Source of the DNA: Rotaria socialis
Taxonomy: Eukaryota; Rotifera; Eurotatoria; Philodinida; Philodinidae
Reading direction: 5' to 3'
DNA length: 64,000 nucleotides
Assembly (NCBI GenBank): GCA_905331475.1
Contig: CAJNYU010000829.1
Span: 1 to 64,000, forward strand
In this document: one piece after another, positions 50,638-62,994 of the stretch
How the letters are laid out: each line of letters begins with the position of its first letter
How positions within the stretch are numbered: position 1 is the stretch's first letter
Made by a program: the position numbers and the translations under genes
Notes under the pieces: model-generated
The model's input: the letters and a program-made list of their open reading frames with translations, nothing else
Told to the model about the DNA's origin: nothing
Database searches by the model: none

Positions 50638-51375
50638 TTACGATGGTACAATTCGTCGCTTGCTACGTTTTGGTTCTAGGTGAAGACTTTCAATAGAATA
50701 TGTTGCAGTTCGTACTGTGCTTAGCCAACGAGTGATGTAATCATATTTATTTTCACCAACATATTGCAAATGTAGTTCACGAGTTTTATTATCAGTCAAC
50801 AGGATTAATCTATCAGATAAATTGATATTAATTTCTGGCTGATTAACAATAGGAGGAACTGTACTTTCACGGATTGCTGATATTTGAGTATCAGTTGTTG
50901 CTGTTGATTTTAACGGCTTTGATGGCAGACAAGGTCTTGGTGGACGTGAAGATTCATTTGAACATTTTGTTGGAGAATATTTTGGTTGATTTTTTCGGTG
51001 ATTGAGAAGAGGATTGTTCAAAATAGGATTTACTCGATGTTCCGACTGGCCTCGCTTATGATCAGTACTTGTGCTGCTAGATTGTGGATCTTGTGCGGAA
51101 GATTTCGATCGATTTGATAATGATTGAGTGTCGGCTGAAGGCGATGATAGACGCGTTGAAGAATAACTTGTTCTAGGACAACATATTGGAATAAACGAAG
51201 ATGATTGACGAACATTCACAGGAAATTGAATGAATGTCGCACTATTATTTGTTGCGACTTGTATGAGACGTCGTTGTCTGAGAAATGGTGATAATGATGA
51301 AGATGTTGATGATGAAGATGATGTACAAAAAACCGATAGTGGTTTCACAGACGGTAGCTCATTGTCAATAGCCAT
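50638..51375 (-). CDS. Ser/Thr/Pro-rich protein of unknown function
   Basis: 245 residues from ATG at 51375 (MAIDNELPSVKPLS). An in-frame extension upstream to 51480 is hydrophobic and lacks the same composition, so the shorter start is preferred. Residues ~15-175 are low-complexity, very rich in Ser, Pro, Arg and Asn, probably disordered. The C-terminal ~70 residues are better ordered: INLSDRLILLTDNKTRELHL then VGENKYDYITRWLSTVRTAT and a basic end PKRSKRRIVPS. I do not recognise the family. It is a single exon as far as visible. The long non-coding interval upstream (5 kb) is shared with the divergent RASSF-like gene. A coding role is supported by length and coherent composition. Confidence 0.6.
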   Translation of the reverse strand: MAIDNELPSVKPLSVFCTSSSSSTSSSLSPFLRQRRLIQVATNNSATFIQFPVNVRQSSSFIPICCPRTSYSSTRLSSPSADTQSLSNRSKSSAQDPQSSSTSTDHKRGQSEHRVNPILNNPLLNHRKNQPKYSPTKCSNESSRPPRPCLPSKPLKSTATTDTQISAIRESTVPPIVNQPEININLSDRLILLTDNKTRELHLQYVGENKYDYITRWLSTVRTATYSIESLHLEPKRSKRRIVPS

Positions 51376-54300
51376 GAATACAAAATAATAATTTCGATGA
51401 ATCAAAATGTCAATTGTTGTCCCAAGATGCGAAAGAAAAATAACGAATACTTCACAACTTGTTGTACCAAATATATACAAAAATAAAAAACATTACTTTT
51501 TGAAGAGTTTCTTTTTTTTCTTTTGTAGTTTTTATTGACAGTAACAACGATCTCTTTTCTCTCACATTCTTGTATACATCAACTTCACACTCGTTTTCTC
51601 GTTCGTTTCATTGCTATGTCAATATTTTAGTTATGACGTATAACATATATAAGAAAGAAATGTAAAAAAATGTTTCTCTCCTATTCGTTGTTTTTGTTCT
51701 TCTATATTTTATTGTTGCACAGATTTCTATGTAACATTTATTTAATCAACAATACTTTTCTCCTTTATTCGAGGACATGCAACCTTAAATGACACTTTGA
51801 CTATGTGTATCTGAAATAGACATAGAAAAAGGGAAAGGGAAAGATTGCATGACAATGTTTACCACAATCGATCGATTAGTAAATAAAAAAATTGATAGTT
51901 ATACGTTTTCAATTCTACTATAAAATAACAGAGAAAATATATAGAAACAGAAACTGCCGCCCGTAATAGAAATTTTGCGATGTTTTTCGTCATCGACGTC
52001 AGTGTGGGTTAATAATTAATCCAATATATTTCACTAATCGAATGTAATGGAATCATGACATTGGAAAATAGTAGAGTATCGTGACGATTTTATTTTTTTT
52101 ATGTTCCAGTGATGAAATTCTTATTTATCTTAGAAATCAAAGTTCAAATATAGAAACCTGACCATTATAATAGGCGTGGCAATGTTATGTACACCCTTTT
52201 TGACAATTACATTTCTTTAAAATAATACTTTGTCATAGGATATTGGAACCAAAAAGCAGAGATTTTTGTAATTGTGAAAATAAAATGTCATTAGCTAAGC
52301 TATCAAAAAAAAGTAATACGAGAAAATGTTTGTTCACTTTGTTTTTGATGCCTTGAAATTTTCTGCAGACATTTTACAAGGACTAGGTAGTGTCAGGATT
52401 CTGTGTAATTAAAAATGATGATTCTTGCTAGGTTTCGTAGTTAATCTGGCGCAGGAGAAAGTTGTCATATAGTAAATAATCAGTAAGATATCGTCACATT
52501 CATTTGAAATTATAATTTAAGTTATGTCGTTTCCAATGAAAAAATATTTGTAATCAACTGAAAAGCATTCTTTGATAATTAATAATAAAAATTTCTATTA
52601 AATTAATATCTGATTTTAGTTCGATTAAATAAAAGATGTTTGTAACAAAGTCATTTAATTTTTACTTATGATTGCCTAGAAATTCAAATTGATGAAGAAA
52701 AAACGGAATTAATCTTAAGAGCTCTCAACAGTCAGAACGATCTGAAAGCACAGTTGGTGGGGACGATAACATTATTCAAGGCATTAGTGTTTCCCTGGCA
52801 TAATCGTTTAGGAACGGTAATAGAACATTAACTCTTACGTTATTAACAGTATTTTTTTCCAAAAATTTGAAATGAAATGAAAAACGATGGTGGTCACTTT
52901 TGAGCGACATCTTTCATATGCAATTGCTTGACCGCAATGAACAAAAAACATTGAATTGCAAAAGAAAATACGGAATCTTACGTACTATTTTGCAGATATC
53001 TATCAGTTTATGAAGATTAGACAAAATATGTGTCCAAATCTTTGCATTGATAAGAATCTAATAATTACTCCATTATATGACTTCATTCATCTTCAGAAAA
53101 ATGTTTTCGTTACAAAGAAGAAAAAAGCAGTATAAAAGGATCATGAATAGATTCAAAATTCAATTAAAATCACTAGACGATCAATTTTTGTTCAATCATA
53201 TCATCCGAAAGAATAACAACAGATCAAATTTTGATTAGGCAATGCTTCAATGACTCTGGCAATCATATATTAAACGATCATTATATTCTTTCATAGAACG
53301 TCTACGAAACAATACCAATCATTCATATTGTACATAAGTAAAAATTACTTGTCCAACATTAACAGAAAAAAAAATCTTTGATAGCCGTAGGGTTTTATTG
53401 AAAATATCTCTTGCTGTATTTTATATGTGCTTTGATTCTTCTTCTTCTTCTTCTTCTTTCTTTCTTTACTCGCTTCATCAAGCTTATTCTAAGTACCATA
53501 AAAAGGTCACACTTCTTTTTCACAAAAAACAATTTCGATTTTAGCCATATTCCAAGTTCATTATAGCACACTACCACCATCACCGCCGTAAGCCAAAGAA
53601 GAGAAAAGGAATGGGCGGGTACAAAAAGAGAGAGAAGAATAAAGAACGAACATTCTCGCTTTGTCGCGCTCTTCGGTCACCTCTTCTTTTCTTTATACCT
53701 GTTCAAGTCAAAATGAAAAAGTGAATAAAAGAGAAGAAAAAAGAAAACCGCACAGAGAAAGAAAATCTGCAAACGATCATTTCAACGTCAAGACGCAAAA
53801 ACACAATGCCCGTCAGGAAATACAAATGACAACGAGATAATTGTTCAACATCAAAAACGCGTGATACCATACATATTTATTATCATTCTTAAAAATTTTG
53901 TCGCGTGTTTGTGCTTTGTTTAACGTCAAGGTAAGAGTGCTGCTTTTTTGATCTCTCTTGAGACTTAACTGAGAGTGAAATGTTCTATGTATATAAGTAT
54001 ACCATCGATCATTATCTTTATCACTACCGTCACAATTTATAGACACCGAATGATTTTTTTCTTCTTCTCTCTGGTATAAAAAAAAAAAACAGAAAAAGTC
54101 GGATAACAGTTGTTATAAAGAGAATCGATTGCAACCATCTATCTCTCTTCTATTGATAATAGTTATATGAACTTGCATTAACAGGCGTATGTTTCTTGAT
54201 TTATGACTTTTTAACCTTGTGTTCGTTATTTATAATCATAGTAGAATTGATTCTTGCCTTTTTTTCGATGGATTGTCTAGACTTCAAGAGTGTTAAATGA

Positions 54301-55098
54301 ATATTAAAATTGATAAGGCTTCCTCGTATATTCATACGTCAATATTTATATTTTCTTTTATTATTTTTTTGAACACTATCAAAATGCTTTCCATTACCGT
54401 AGACCACCATGAATGATATCAGTAACAAGAAAAAAAGTTCATGGTCTTAAAGTATTATCGTGAAGATCATACATATGTTTACATGTCTGTCATGTTAATC
54501 AACATATTCAATATACTTGACGATTCCTGCTGTTTATAGGCACACACTTATTCCTAAAGAAACACATTCGTTCTTGTCGATTCTCTAACCAATTATCAAG
54601 TAGCTAAATAACTAACGGTAAGAGATGACGACATTTGTTATTATTTGTGGATTCTTCGATCTGCTTATTGCTAAACGAGAAGTATTCTATATTCATATTG
54701 ACACATACCACATATTTAAGTAACCAACATGATCAGCCAATGTATACGAGGAAATGGTAAGAGACAGTTATTAGATTTTTGTTTAAAATCATCACTAGTC
54801 GACTTTATGGTCATTTGGCTAAGTGTTACAAAAGTTCTATGTCTTTTTGTAGTTCTCCTGAGAAGAAACCATTTGTAATGTAACATCTATAATCCCTTAA
54901 AAGAAAGTTGCAGCAGTGAGTACAAGGCTATGTTTTATGTATGATGTAATTGAATATCAATCTAGTTTGTATGTTTGTGAACAAGCGAGAAGAAAACTAT
55001 CGCTGCCGAATACGTTTGCAAGTGAGATTACTACTTGTCAAATGAAAAGAATGCTCGATATCTGTTCATACATATAAAGCAAATATCTTTTATATTCA

Positions 55099-55133
<35 letters not shown>

Positions 55134-56722
55134 TTGACAGCTTCAATCAGTTATCTTCGATATAACCATGAAACTTCTATGAGACGAGTCATGCCCTTCC
55201 CGTTAGCATCACGCAAACGTATTAGTGAGATAAAGAATTCCGATGTTAAAAGTGATGATTGAATGGAACATAGGTATTGATTTCCGGTATTACCGGTAGA
55301 CACGTACAGAGACAAGCATACAAACTAACACATGCAATCATTTCTTCTTCTTCTTCTTTTTTGCTTATCATTTGACATTGAACAGTTTTCGTTTTACATG
55401 CTTGTATGAAGTCATTTTCTGTCAATCGTATTCTTTTTCTTTTTTTTATAACTCGAATACGAATTGTTTTATAATCGTGTCTCCTTCCTTGTATTACGCA
55501 AATGTAAGCAATTACATTCAAGTGTATCAGACAACGATTAGATGAATGACATGAGTGAAAGGTTTTTTCTTTTTGCTCTCTTGTCGTAGCTGAACACTTG
55601 AAAATGCGTCACCTCATAATCTATATAAACGTAATTTTTACTCCTTATAAAAAATTAACATAACGATTCATTGAAGCATATTAAAATGAGAGCGACCTAG
55701 AAACAAAAAAAAAGAAAAAAGAACGTGCAAAGAAAGGGAATATATATGTACGTTTATTCACCTCTGTGCATGTGTGTGTCTATAACTGGCGAGTAGGGAG
55801 TGTGTACAGGACACGATCATAATATATAGTATGTATATTAATGAACGTATGACCAAGAAACAAAAAAAAATAAAGAACGAAGAGAAAGAATACGAAGTAG
55901 ATGGATGACTGTTACTCTTTCATATCGTTCGTGTATATGTACGATATTGGCAAAATAAGAATTGTATTGGTGGAGACGCGTAAGATGATGATTGAGCGGT
56001 GCATGTCTGTCTGTATTTCAGCAACAGGCTACTAACCAGCAGACGAGGTAGGTCACTGTAGGAGAAAAAGAAAAAGAAAGAAAGATTACATCATTATGGT
56101 GAGTGTAAACAAGAGTAATACCCCCAACGCTAATGGTTGAGCTTCCCATCATCTTAAGAAATATAAGAAGAGGAGAGGTGAATAATGTTGGCGAGATTTG
56201 ATGAGAACAAGAGTGCTGACATATGATTATACCATCATATCAACGCAGCTGGTTTTTATAGCATAAAGAAAATAAGCAAACTATTATACATCTATATTGA
56301 GATGAGTTTATTTTATCAGGTTTTCACGTATGTATGTTTGTTTATTTTAATGTTCAGCTTCTTTTTGTTTATATGTAAATAAGAACAAGATGAATCAAAA
56401 TCTATCACGTAGTATCTATTTTCTGTATCTATTTGCGATGAATAATTTTAATGGCAATTTCTCAGTTTGATATTGATTCGACATTCATCTATTATTCTTC
56501 TTCTGCTTTATTCAATGTCATCGCCATTGAGCGTATTCCCTGATCTACTATGACTGTCTATTTTTTTTTTCTTCTTGTATATCCTACCTTGCCATCAAGG
56601 ATTACTATTCTTCCTCTTGAGATAATATTCGGACGAATCATATTCAAAGAAGAAAAAATTCATCACTATCTCTTATCAAACATTTCTTTTTTTTAGAACA
56701 AAATACAGTGAATATATCGACA
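51376..56722. other. 5.3-kb divergent intergenic region
   Basis: Lies between two divergent genes (Ser-rich unknown and RASSF-like), so it should hold both promoters and 5' untranslated exons. It contains simple repeats: a TTC run near 53437-53460, a TC/TA run at 55099-55133, and many poly-A/T tracts. A pyrimidine tract TTTCTTTTTTTTAG ending at ~56696 looks like a 3' splice site just before the RASSF start, suggesting a 5' untranslated exon. No protein gene was recognised. Confidence 0.5.
55099..55133. repeat. Compound microsatellite (TC)n(TA)n
   Basis: About seven TC units run directly into about ten TA units. Likely length-variable. No gene association beyond lying in the divergent intergenic region. 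Confidence 0.85.
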
Positions 56723-57958
56723 ATGACGAGTAGTCTTAAAACAATGCCGAATTCATCGGATAGTAACGAAGTCACGCTTGAAATACCTGTTTGGGTCAGT
56801 GGTAAACGTAAATGGGTAACTGGCATAACAAAAAAGACTACATTCGACGATCTTATCTATGCACTTTTGGCACAAGCTGATCTACTTAAATCATCCGATA
56901 TGGCAAGTTCGTCATCGAATAGTAGTATAGCATGCTATGCTATCGTTGAATGTATTCAATCGACTCCTTCATCTACCGAATCAGCTGTCAGCCAGCATAT
57001 CTTTAAAGGTCGTTCAAAAGTCATTAAAGCAAATAAAAATTGGCATTTTGATAAATTACCATTGACAATTCTTCAGCTTATGCCAACATCGTCATTGGCA
57101 GACCATCCAAATAATTCTTCAACAACAAAACTTCGGTCGAAACTTTTTCGTCGTTTTCTTTCATCGAAAGAAATCAATCAAGATGAATCTTTTCAACAGA
57201 AACTCTTAAATAACTATCAAGAAAATCTAAATATTCTCGAACGACAAAAACGTCTATTGAATTATCTCGACGAACAAATTCATCAAGTTGAAAAAACATC
57301 TTCGAAATCAAATCCTATTGTTAGTTTAAATGATGTCTCACATTTACTAACATCTAAGCCTATACAACAAGAACAATTAATTCTCGCAACACAATTATGC
57401 AATTCAATATTTAATATTCAAGAACATATTGACGAAAAAACAAATGTCTTACATGGCATCGAACAAGCTATATCAAGTGAATTAAATCTTGTTTTACATC
57501 AACAACATTATGATGTCTTGCCAATAAATCTAACTGACAATGCGAATTCATCATCAAATGATTTATTAACACTTAAGAATTCGATTTATCGTAGTAGAGA
57601 ATTATCTCGAATACAGTCAAAAGAAATGCACGATTTAGATTTATCATTGCGTGAAGCAGAAATTTTACTTGGATCAAAATATGATGAATTAAAATATCTT
57701 GAATATGAAACATCATCGAACTCAATGATTAGATCAAGATCGCTGACGCCGAATATAAATTTAGCACAAAAGATACCTATCGATGAACAACGACCACAAC
57801 AATCAACATATGATACACTTGAATTAGCGTTTAATTCAATGAAAGAAGCTGATGAAGATTCAGGTATTAATTCATTGACAAGCGATGATAGTAATCATCA
57901 TTCAATGTCTATGATAAATCAAAAATTGACGAATACACAACTCGAAACTCTTGTCTAG
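56723..57958 (+). CDS. RASSF7-10-like (N-terminal RASSF) Ras-association protein
   Basis: 411 residues. The first ATG in frame is at 56723 (MTSSLKTMPN); 15 bases further up the frame stays open but has only GTG, and a splice acceptor ends at ~56696, so 56723 is chosen. Residues ~16-105 form a ubiquitin-like RA domain: EIPVWVSGKRKWVTGITKKT then TFDDLIYALLAQ, matching the KVWVDG…GVTE.TTC..VI.ALAQA pattern of N-terminal RASSF proteins. From ~155 on there are amphipathic coiled-coil stretches (NYQENLNILERQKRLLNYLD, and around RELSRIQSKEMHDLDLSLRE). The C-terminus is Ser/Asp-rich. It has no SARAH domain, consistent with RASSF7-10. These proteins are adaptors in cell polarity, junction and mitosis control. 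It is a single coding exon here. The subfamily member cannot be assigned. Confidence 0.78.
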   Translation: MTSSLKTMPNSSDSNEVTLEIPVWVSGKRKWVTGITKKTTFDDLIYALLAQADLLKSSDMASSSSNSSIACYAIVECIQSTPSSTESAVSQHIFKGRSKVIKANKNWHFDKLPLTILQLMPTSSLADHPNNSSTTKLRSKLFRRFLSSKEINQDESFQQKLLNNYQENLNILERQKRLLNYLDEQIHQVEKTSSKSNPIVSLNDVSHLLTSKPIQQEQLILATQLCNSIFNIQEHIDEKTNVLHGIEQAISSELNLVLHQQHYDVLPINLTDNANSSSNDLLTLKNSIYRSRELSRIQSKEMHDLDLSLREAEILLGSKYDELKYLEYETSSNSMIRSRSLTPNINLAQKIPIDEQRPQQSTYDTLELAFNSMKEADEDSGINSLTSDDSNHHSMSMINQKLTNTQLETLV

Positions 57959-58760
57959 AATTAATGTATTTTTAGTGATTTCTCTCCTTTTGTTTAATGT
58001 AAACATCGAGTTGCTATTCTATCTTATATTGCAAGTAAATTTGACATTTAAAAACAAAGAACGAAATTTTATTGAACGCTCTAGTTATAATTGATAAGAA
58101 TAAGATTTATTCGAATCTTTCTAATAGTGCCAATATCGAACTGATGATTATGCATATTTGATTGAGTCTAAATGGCTTCGTTAGCAATTTACAGTCAACA
58201 CATTAAACCTCTCGATGAGAAGACCCCCACATTCGTCTCAGCAATGAGTGCTTATTTCTACTGTGCTAAGTAACAATAACCTCCATAATATGAGTAACAT
58301 ATGTTCCAACACTCTCACGTGCAAAATCAGAAAAAAAATGATGATGTTATTTGTATTACGTCAAGAAAAACAAATCATAGTGCGTTTATGTAAAGGAGAT
58401 GACCTAAATATGACAGTTGATAATATCAAATACTATCAAAATGTAGCTATTAATTTATCTTTAATTGAAATAAAATCAGTTAGTAAAATAATTGTGACAA
58501 TACAGGCAAACTTCAAATTTGTACAGACTTTAGTATGATCAACTGCAATGATTCATAAAAGGGTGTGGATGTGGAAAGAAAAGGAGGTTCATATGGGTAT
58601 CTCGTATTTTTATTTGATTTAATGATAATATTTTGAGTTTTAACTATTCATTCGTGTAAGTATCTGAATTTCAATCAATGAACAGATTCTCAAGTTAATT
58701 GCTGAAGAAATTTCATGGAAAATTGAAAGAATAACACATCACGTAACGTCTGTTGGTTTT
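57959..58760. other. Convergent spacer after RASSF-like gene
   Basis: Contains the 3' flanks of two convergent genes. GGGTGTGGATGTGG at 58561-58574 is telomere-like; the bases after it (GTTCATATGGGTATCTCG) match 61220-61240 approximately, so the B-box duplication includes 3' flank. No gene supported. Confidence 0.5.
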
Positions 58761-59786
58761 CTATTGTAGAAGTCGAAGGCGAGCTTTGGAACCACAAAGA
58801 TTCAGGCTAATTTGCCACGGAAAATGACATTTGGTTATATCAACACCAAGTTCATATATGCTTTGGGTTTGCTCATTTTTTAAACGGAGCTTTTGTTTAT
58901 CACAATCAATCATGAATTCTAATGTATGATTCGTTTCGATATCTGTTTTGTAACCATTAGAATCATGACTACATGTACCATTGAGATATACTTGATCTCC
59001 TCCAGCCCAACCATAAGTTGTGCGAGTACTATATAACAGCTCTGTTATTGGAGCGTTTTTAGATACAATCGATACAAGGATCCAATTTCAAGAAGTCCTT
59101 TTATTTTCGATCTTAAAACGAAATAGACGCTGCCCCGATGAATATTCTCCTTTGCCTCTTACAGTTGCGTGAGCATTCGAATTTCCATGTGTGATAAGTT
59201 GACCATTCTCTTCTATTTGAATATCTCCTAGAAATCTTTCAAACCTTTCAGTAATCGGCCTTTCTTTCTGAACCGAAATTTTCGGTATGAAGGAGTTCAT
59301 CTTATTGTCAAACTTAATTGTAATTGCTTTCGGTGTATTTAAATCCGTTTTTAATTTTTCCAAGTTTTCTTTCCATTCATTAATATCAGATTCGAAGAAA
59401 TCATCGTCATCTCGAGCTCTACTCAACTGTTCTTTGATTGATGTTAAAGCTATTATCACATTATCTGTGTGTTTACTTATAATATTGAGGACTTTCTGTC
59501 GAGCAACTTGAGCAACTAGTTGTATTTTTTCAATTGACTGTTTTTCCCATTCATTAATTTCTTTCATTAGAGGATGCAGACTAGGCTGTTTAACCTGTTC
59601 ATTGAGACATTGCTGGAACTGATCGTGCATGAGTATGACGTCTTCATCCATTTGTTTACCAAGTAATTGACGATGTTCTTGAGCATGTGACAGGCAAAAA
59701 TCTTGTGAACATCCACGACAGGTAAAAGTTCCAATGTTTTTGCCACATGTTGCACAACGCGACTTGTTTGATGAGGTGGAGGCCAT
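58761..59786 (-). pseudogene. B-box/SPRY-like protein, copy 1, with a premature stop
   Basis: The frame from ATG 59786 to the final TAG at 58761-58763 aligns codon for codon with copy 2 (61354-62376), apart from one extra codon and a TGA at 59088-59090 after residue 232. The intact part has a B-box zinc finger (Cys11, Cys14, Cys23, Cys26, Cys31, His34, His38), an alpha-helical segment (~60-165) and the start of a SPRY-like domain. Downstream of the stop the frame remains open and conserved (SIVSKNAPITELLYSTRTTY, TLEFMIDCDKQKLRLKNEQT), so the stop is recent. It may produce a truncated B-box-coil protein or be a dying gene. No RING is present, unlike canonical TRIM proteins. Confidence 0.75.
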
Positions 59787-61353
59787 GTATGTTGGTGGTA
59801 TTAATTTTATGAAAGCGTAAAGGAAGAAAAGTAAAGGCTTTCAGCATTCAAAACGCACGTCACAACATGAGTCATCGATGATGACTCATCGTATCTCTCC
59901 GGAAAGGGAAAAATTGACGAAAGTGAGTCTTTCAAAGTTAAGCTTATGTTTATTGTTATTGAAACAAATCTAACATAACGCAGCTCTACTCTAGTAGCTA
60001 ATGATGTCTCGAATGAGGATTGGCATGATTTCATAATGAAATCGTTGTTGTATTATTCAGTAGAACAGAAAATTCTTCATACGATATGATTTTCGAGCGA
60101 TTCAACATTGGCTATAGAGTCGTATATCAAGTAAAATACTGTAATGTGCTATAAGCCGATCATAACCGTTCAATCCTAGCTTTCAGGTCTTGAGTATAGC
60201 TTCATCTTTCTTTTGCTTTATGCACCGCTTTTAGTGGAAACTTTCAGAGAAAATCATCAACAACAGCAGCAACCGAATTTTGTTTTGTGTGAATAAGAAA
60301 GAGAACAGAGCAAATATTTTTCCAAGCGTTGATTTGTTTTGTTGTTGTCGTCCACAGCGAGAAACTTGAATTACTTACTTGAGGATGAAAGTGAAATTGT
60401 AGTAAAGCCACGAATGGATATATACATGGACGAGAATGTTTTTAACTTGATAGACAAGAAAACTAGACCACACAAACAATGTCCTTCGATTGAGCTAGTT
60501 TTTTACCATTATCCTTAACATTGCTTATTCTTTACGGAAGTCTCATCCGCCAGCTTTCTCCGTTCTCTTGATAGGGACCAGATGTTTTTTCAAAAATTAT
60601 TACACAAGAGATTATATCATTCGGCAAAAGAACGTAAACGGAATAGTTTTGCTTTATTATTCTAGACCTCTATCTTTTTATGTAACTTTGGTACAATTTT
60701 TTCACACGCTGACAAAAGACAAAATGACGATAACATCTAGAAAACACAAATACAAATACACTGGGAAGAGATCGATGAAGAATCCTCGTGGATAGTGTTG
60801 TTTTTTCTTTCTTTTATCTATGCTTCCAGTCCCGTACATATTTTGAAACCATCGATATCGTGCTAGGTGAAGGAATCGAACCGTCTCATATGTAATTAAA
60901 TCAGATTGCTTCAACGATTACGCCGTTCCCGGTACTAGATGCGATGGAATTAGCCGACTGGCATAGTTTCGAAGGAAGAAGAAGTTGCTAAATTATTTGG
61001 TTGATTAAGTTGCTGAGTAGCTTTGCTGTGGTGAAATCGAACAGATTAGGAAGAAAGAATAAGCTTTCTCATGTTTGCATAATACAACATTAACATTTAT
61101 CGAAACAAAGTTCTTCACACGAAGTTATAAATCAAGAAATTCAATAACTACTTTCATACACAGTTTGATCAAGAAAACAATGTTTCAGATCGTCTTCTAG
61201 CGTGGATATGAAAAAATGAAGGTTCACATGTGCATCTCGTCTGCTGATTTTATTTAATGATACAATTTTCAGTTCCACCTATTGACTCGTGTCAATATCT
61301 GAATTTTATAAGATGCTGAAATCGTAATCAGTCCGACAGTGCCAATTGAATTT
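59787..61353. other. Spacer between the two B-box copies
   Basis: The first ~100 bp (to 59889) is shared almost exactly with the 5' flank of copy 2. The rest includes the copy 1 promoter region and the copy 2 3' flank. GGTTCGATTCC on the minus strand near 60865 resembles a tRNA B box but no cloverleaf forms. No protein gene supported. Confidence 0.5.
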
Positions 61354-62376
61354 TTATTGCAGAAATCGAACACGAGTATCTGGGTGATAGATATTGAGAA
61401 TAATGTACCATGGAAAGGGACATTTGTTGATATCAATATCAAGTTCATATATGCTTTGGGTTTGCTCATTTTTCAATCGTAGTTTCTGTTTGTCACAGTC
61501 AACCATGAATTCTAATGTATGATTCGTTTCCATATCTGTTTTGTAACCATTGAAACCATTACTACATGTACCATTGAGATATACTTGATTGATTCCGGCC
61601 CAACCATAAGTTGTGGGAGTACTATATGACAGCTCTGTTATTGGAGCGTTTTTAGATACAACGGAGAAAAGAATCCAATTTCCAGTACCTATATTTTCGA
61701 TCTTAAAACGAAATAGACGCTGTCCCGATGAATATTCTCCTTTACTCCGTACTAATGCGTATCCCTTCGAACTTCCATGTGTGATAAGTCGACCTTTGTC
61801 TTGTATGTCGATATCTCCGAGAATTTTTTCAAAAGTTTCAATAATCATCAGTCCTTCGCTAATAGATATTTTCGGTATGAAGGAGTTCATCTTATGGTCA
61901 AACTTAATTGTAATTGCTTTCGGTGTATTTAAATCCGTTTTTAATTTTTCCAGGTTTTCTTTCCATTCATTAATATCAGATTCGAAGAAATCATCGTCAT
62001 CTCGAGCTCTACTCAACTGTTCTTTGATTGATGTTAAAGCTATTATCACATTATCTGTGTGTTTACTTATAATATTGAGGACTTTCTGTCGAGCAACTTG
62101 AGCAACTAGTTGTATTTTTTCAATTGACTGTTTTTCCCATTCATTAATTTCTTTCATTAGAGGATGCAGACTAGGCTGTTTAACCTGTTCATTGAGACAT
62201 TGCTGGAACTGATCGTGCATGAGTATGACGTCTTCATCCATTTGTTTACCAAGTAATTGACGATGTTCTTGAGCATGTGACAGGCAAAAATCTTGTGAAC
62301 ATCCACGACAGGTAAAAGTTCCAATGTTTTTGCCACATGTTGCACAACGCGACTTGTTTGATGAGGTGGAGGCCAT
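61354..62376 (-). CDS. B-box/SPRY-like protein, copy 2, intact
   Basis: 340 residues in one exon. B-box type zinc finger at 11-38 (CxxC-x8-CxxC-x4-C-xx-H-xxx-H). Residues ~60-165 are predicted helical/coiled-coil, typical of the B-box-coiled-coil part of TRIM-like proteins, but no RING precedes it, so no ubiquitin ligase activity is implied. Residues ~195-340 look like a SPRY-type beta-sandwich (GEYSSGQRLFRFKIENIGTG, YGWAGINQVYLNG, TNHTLEFMVDCDKQKLRLKN, FPWYIILNIY), a protein-recognition fold. The N-terminal 600 bp are almost identical to copy 1 while the C-terminal half differs at many residues. The ATG at 62376 is the first in frame. Family call is moderate; expanded families of such genes occur in bdelloids. 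Confidence 0.78.
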   Translation of the reverse strand: MASTSSNKSRCATCGKNIGTFTCRGCSQDFCLSHAQEHRQLLGKQMDEDVILMHDQFQQCLNEQVKQPSLHPLMKEINEWEKQSIEKIQLVAQVARQKVLNIISKHTDNVIIALTSIKEQLSRARDDDDFFESDINEWKENLEKLKTDLNTPKAITIKFDHKMNSFIPKISISEGLMIIETFEKILGDIDIQDKGRLITHGSSKGYALVRSKGEYSSGQRLFRFKIENIGTGNWILFSVVSKNAPITELSYSTPTTYGWAGINQVYLNGTCSNGFNGYKTDMETNHTLEFMVDCDKQKLRLKNEQTQSIYELDIDINKCPFPWYIILNIYHPDTRVRFLQ

Positions 62377-62702
62377 GTATGTTGGTGGTATTAATTTTAT
62401 GAGAGAGTAAAGGAAGAAAAGTAAAGGCTTTCAGCATTCAAAACGCACGTCACAACATGAGTCATCGATGATGACTCATNTGACGATGTTCTTGAGCATG
62501 TGACAGGCAAAAATCTTGTGAACATCCACGACAGGTAAAAGTTCCAATGTTTTTGCCACATGTTGCACAACGCGACTTGTTTGATGAGGTGGAGGCCATG
62601 TATGTTGGTGGTATTAATTTTATGAGAGAGTAAAGGAAGAAAAGTAAAGGCTTTCAGCATTCAAAACGCACGTCACAACATGAGTCATCGATGATGACTC
62701 AT
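62258..62702. repeat. Identical 222-bp direct repeat around a single N
   Basis: 62258-62479 is repeated base for base at 62481-62702, separated only by the N at 62480. The second copy carries just the first ~39 codons of the B-box gene and its 5' flank. The flank at 62703 onward continues with sequence related to the copy 1 flank (TATCTCTCC). This is the expected look of two contig ends that overlap but were joined through a gap character rather than merged. Confidence 0.9.
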
Positions 62703-62994
62703 GTTATCTCTCCAGAAAGGAGAAAAGAATTACACCTGGAAGAAAACATTGACGAATGTGAAATAACAGATTGCGACTGTGTGAAAAAAATATTAGGGAA
62801 GAATGGAAGACACACTTCCACTCTCGCTGATATAATATTCACTCATTCGAGCGAAGTACAACACTGTGAGAGTTGACTTTATTTCTTCGAAAAGACTGTT
62901 TTTTTTTGAGGGTGTGGATGTGTATGTGACTTTTCACTTTCAGAACATCATATCATAGTCATAGGCGGCGGAGCCATTAGGCTCGCGAGGCTCA

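Noticed and set aside
60845-60960. Possible minus-strand tRNA because of GGTTCGATTCC
   Set aside because: No acceptor stem or anticodon arm could be paired; only the B-box-like word is present.
62397-62660. Minus-strand frame running across the N
   Set aside because: It is an out-of-frame reading of the duplicated B-box start joined through the gap character.
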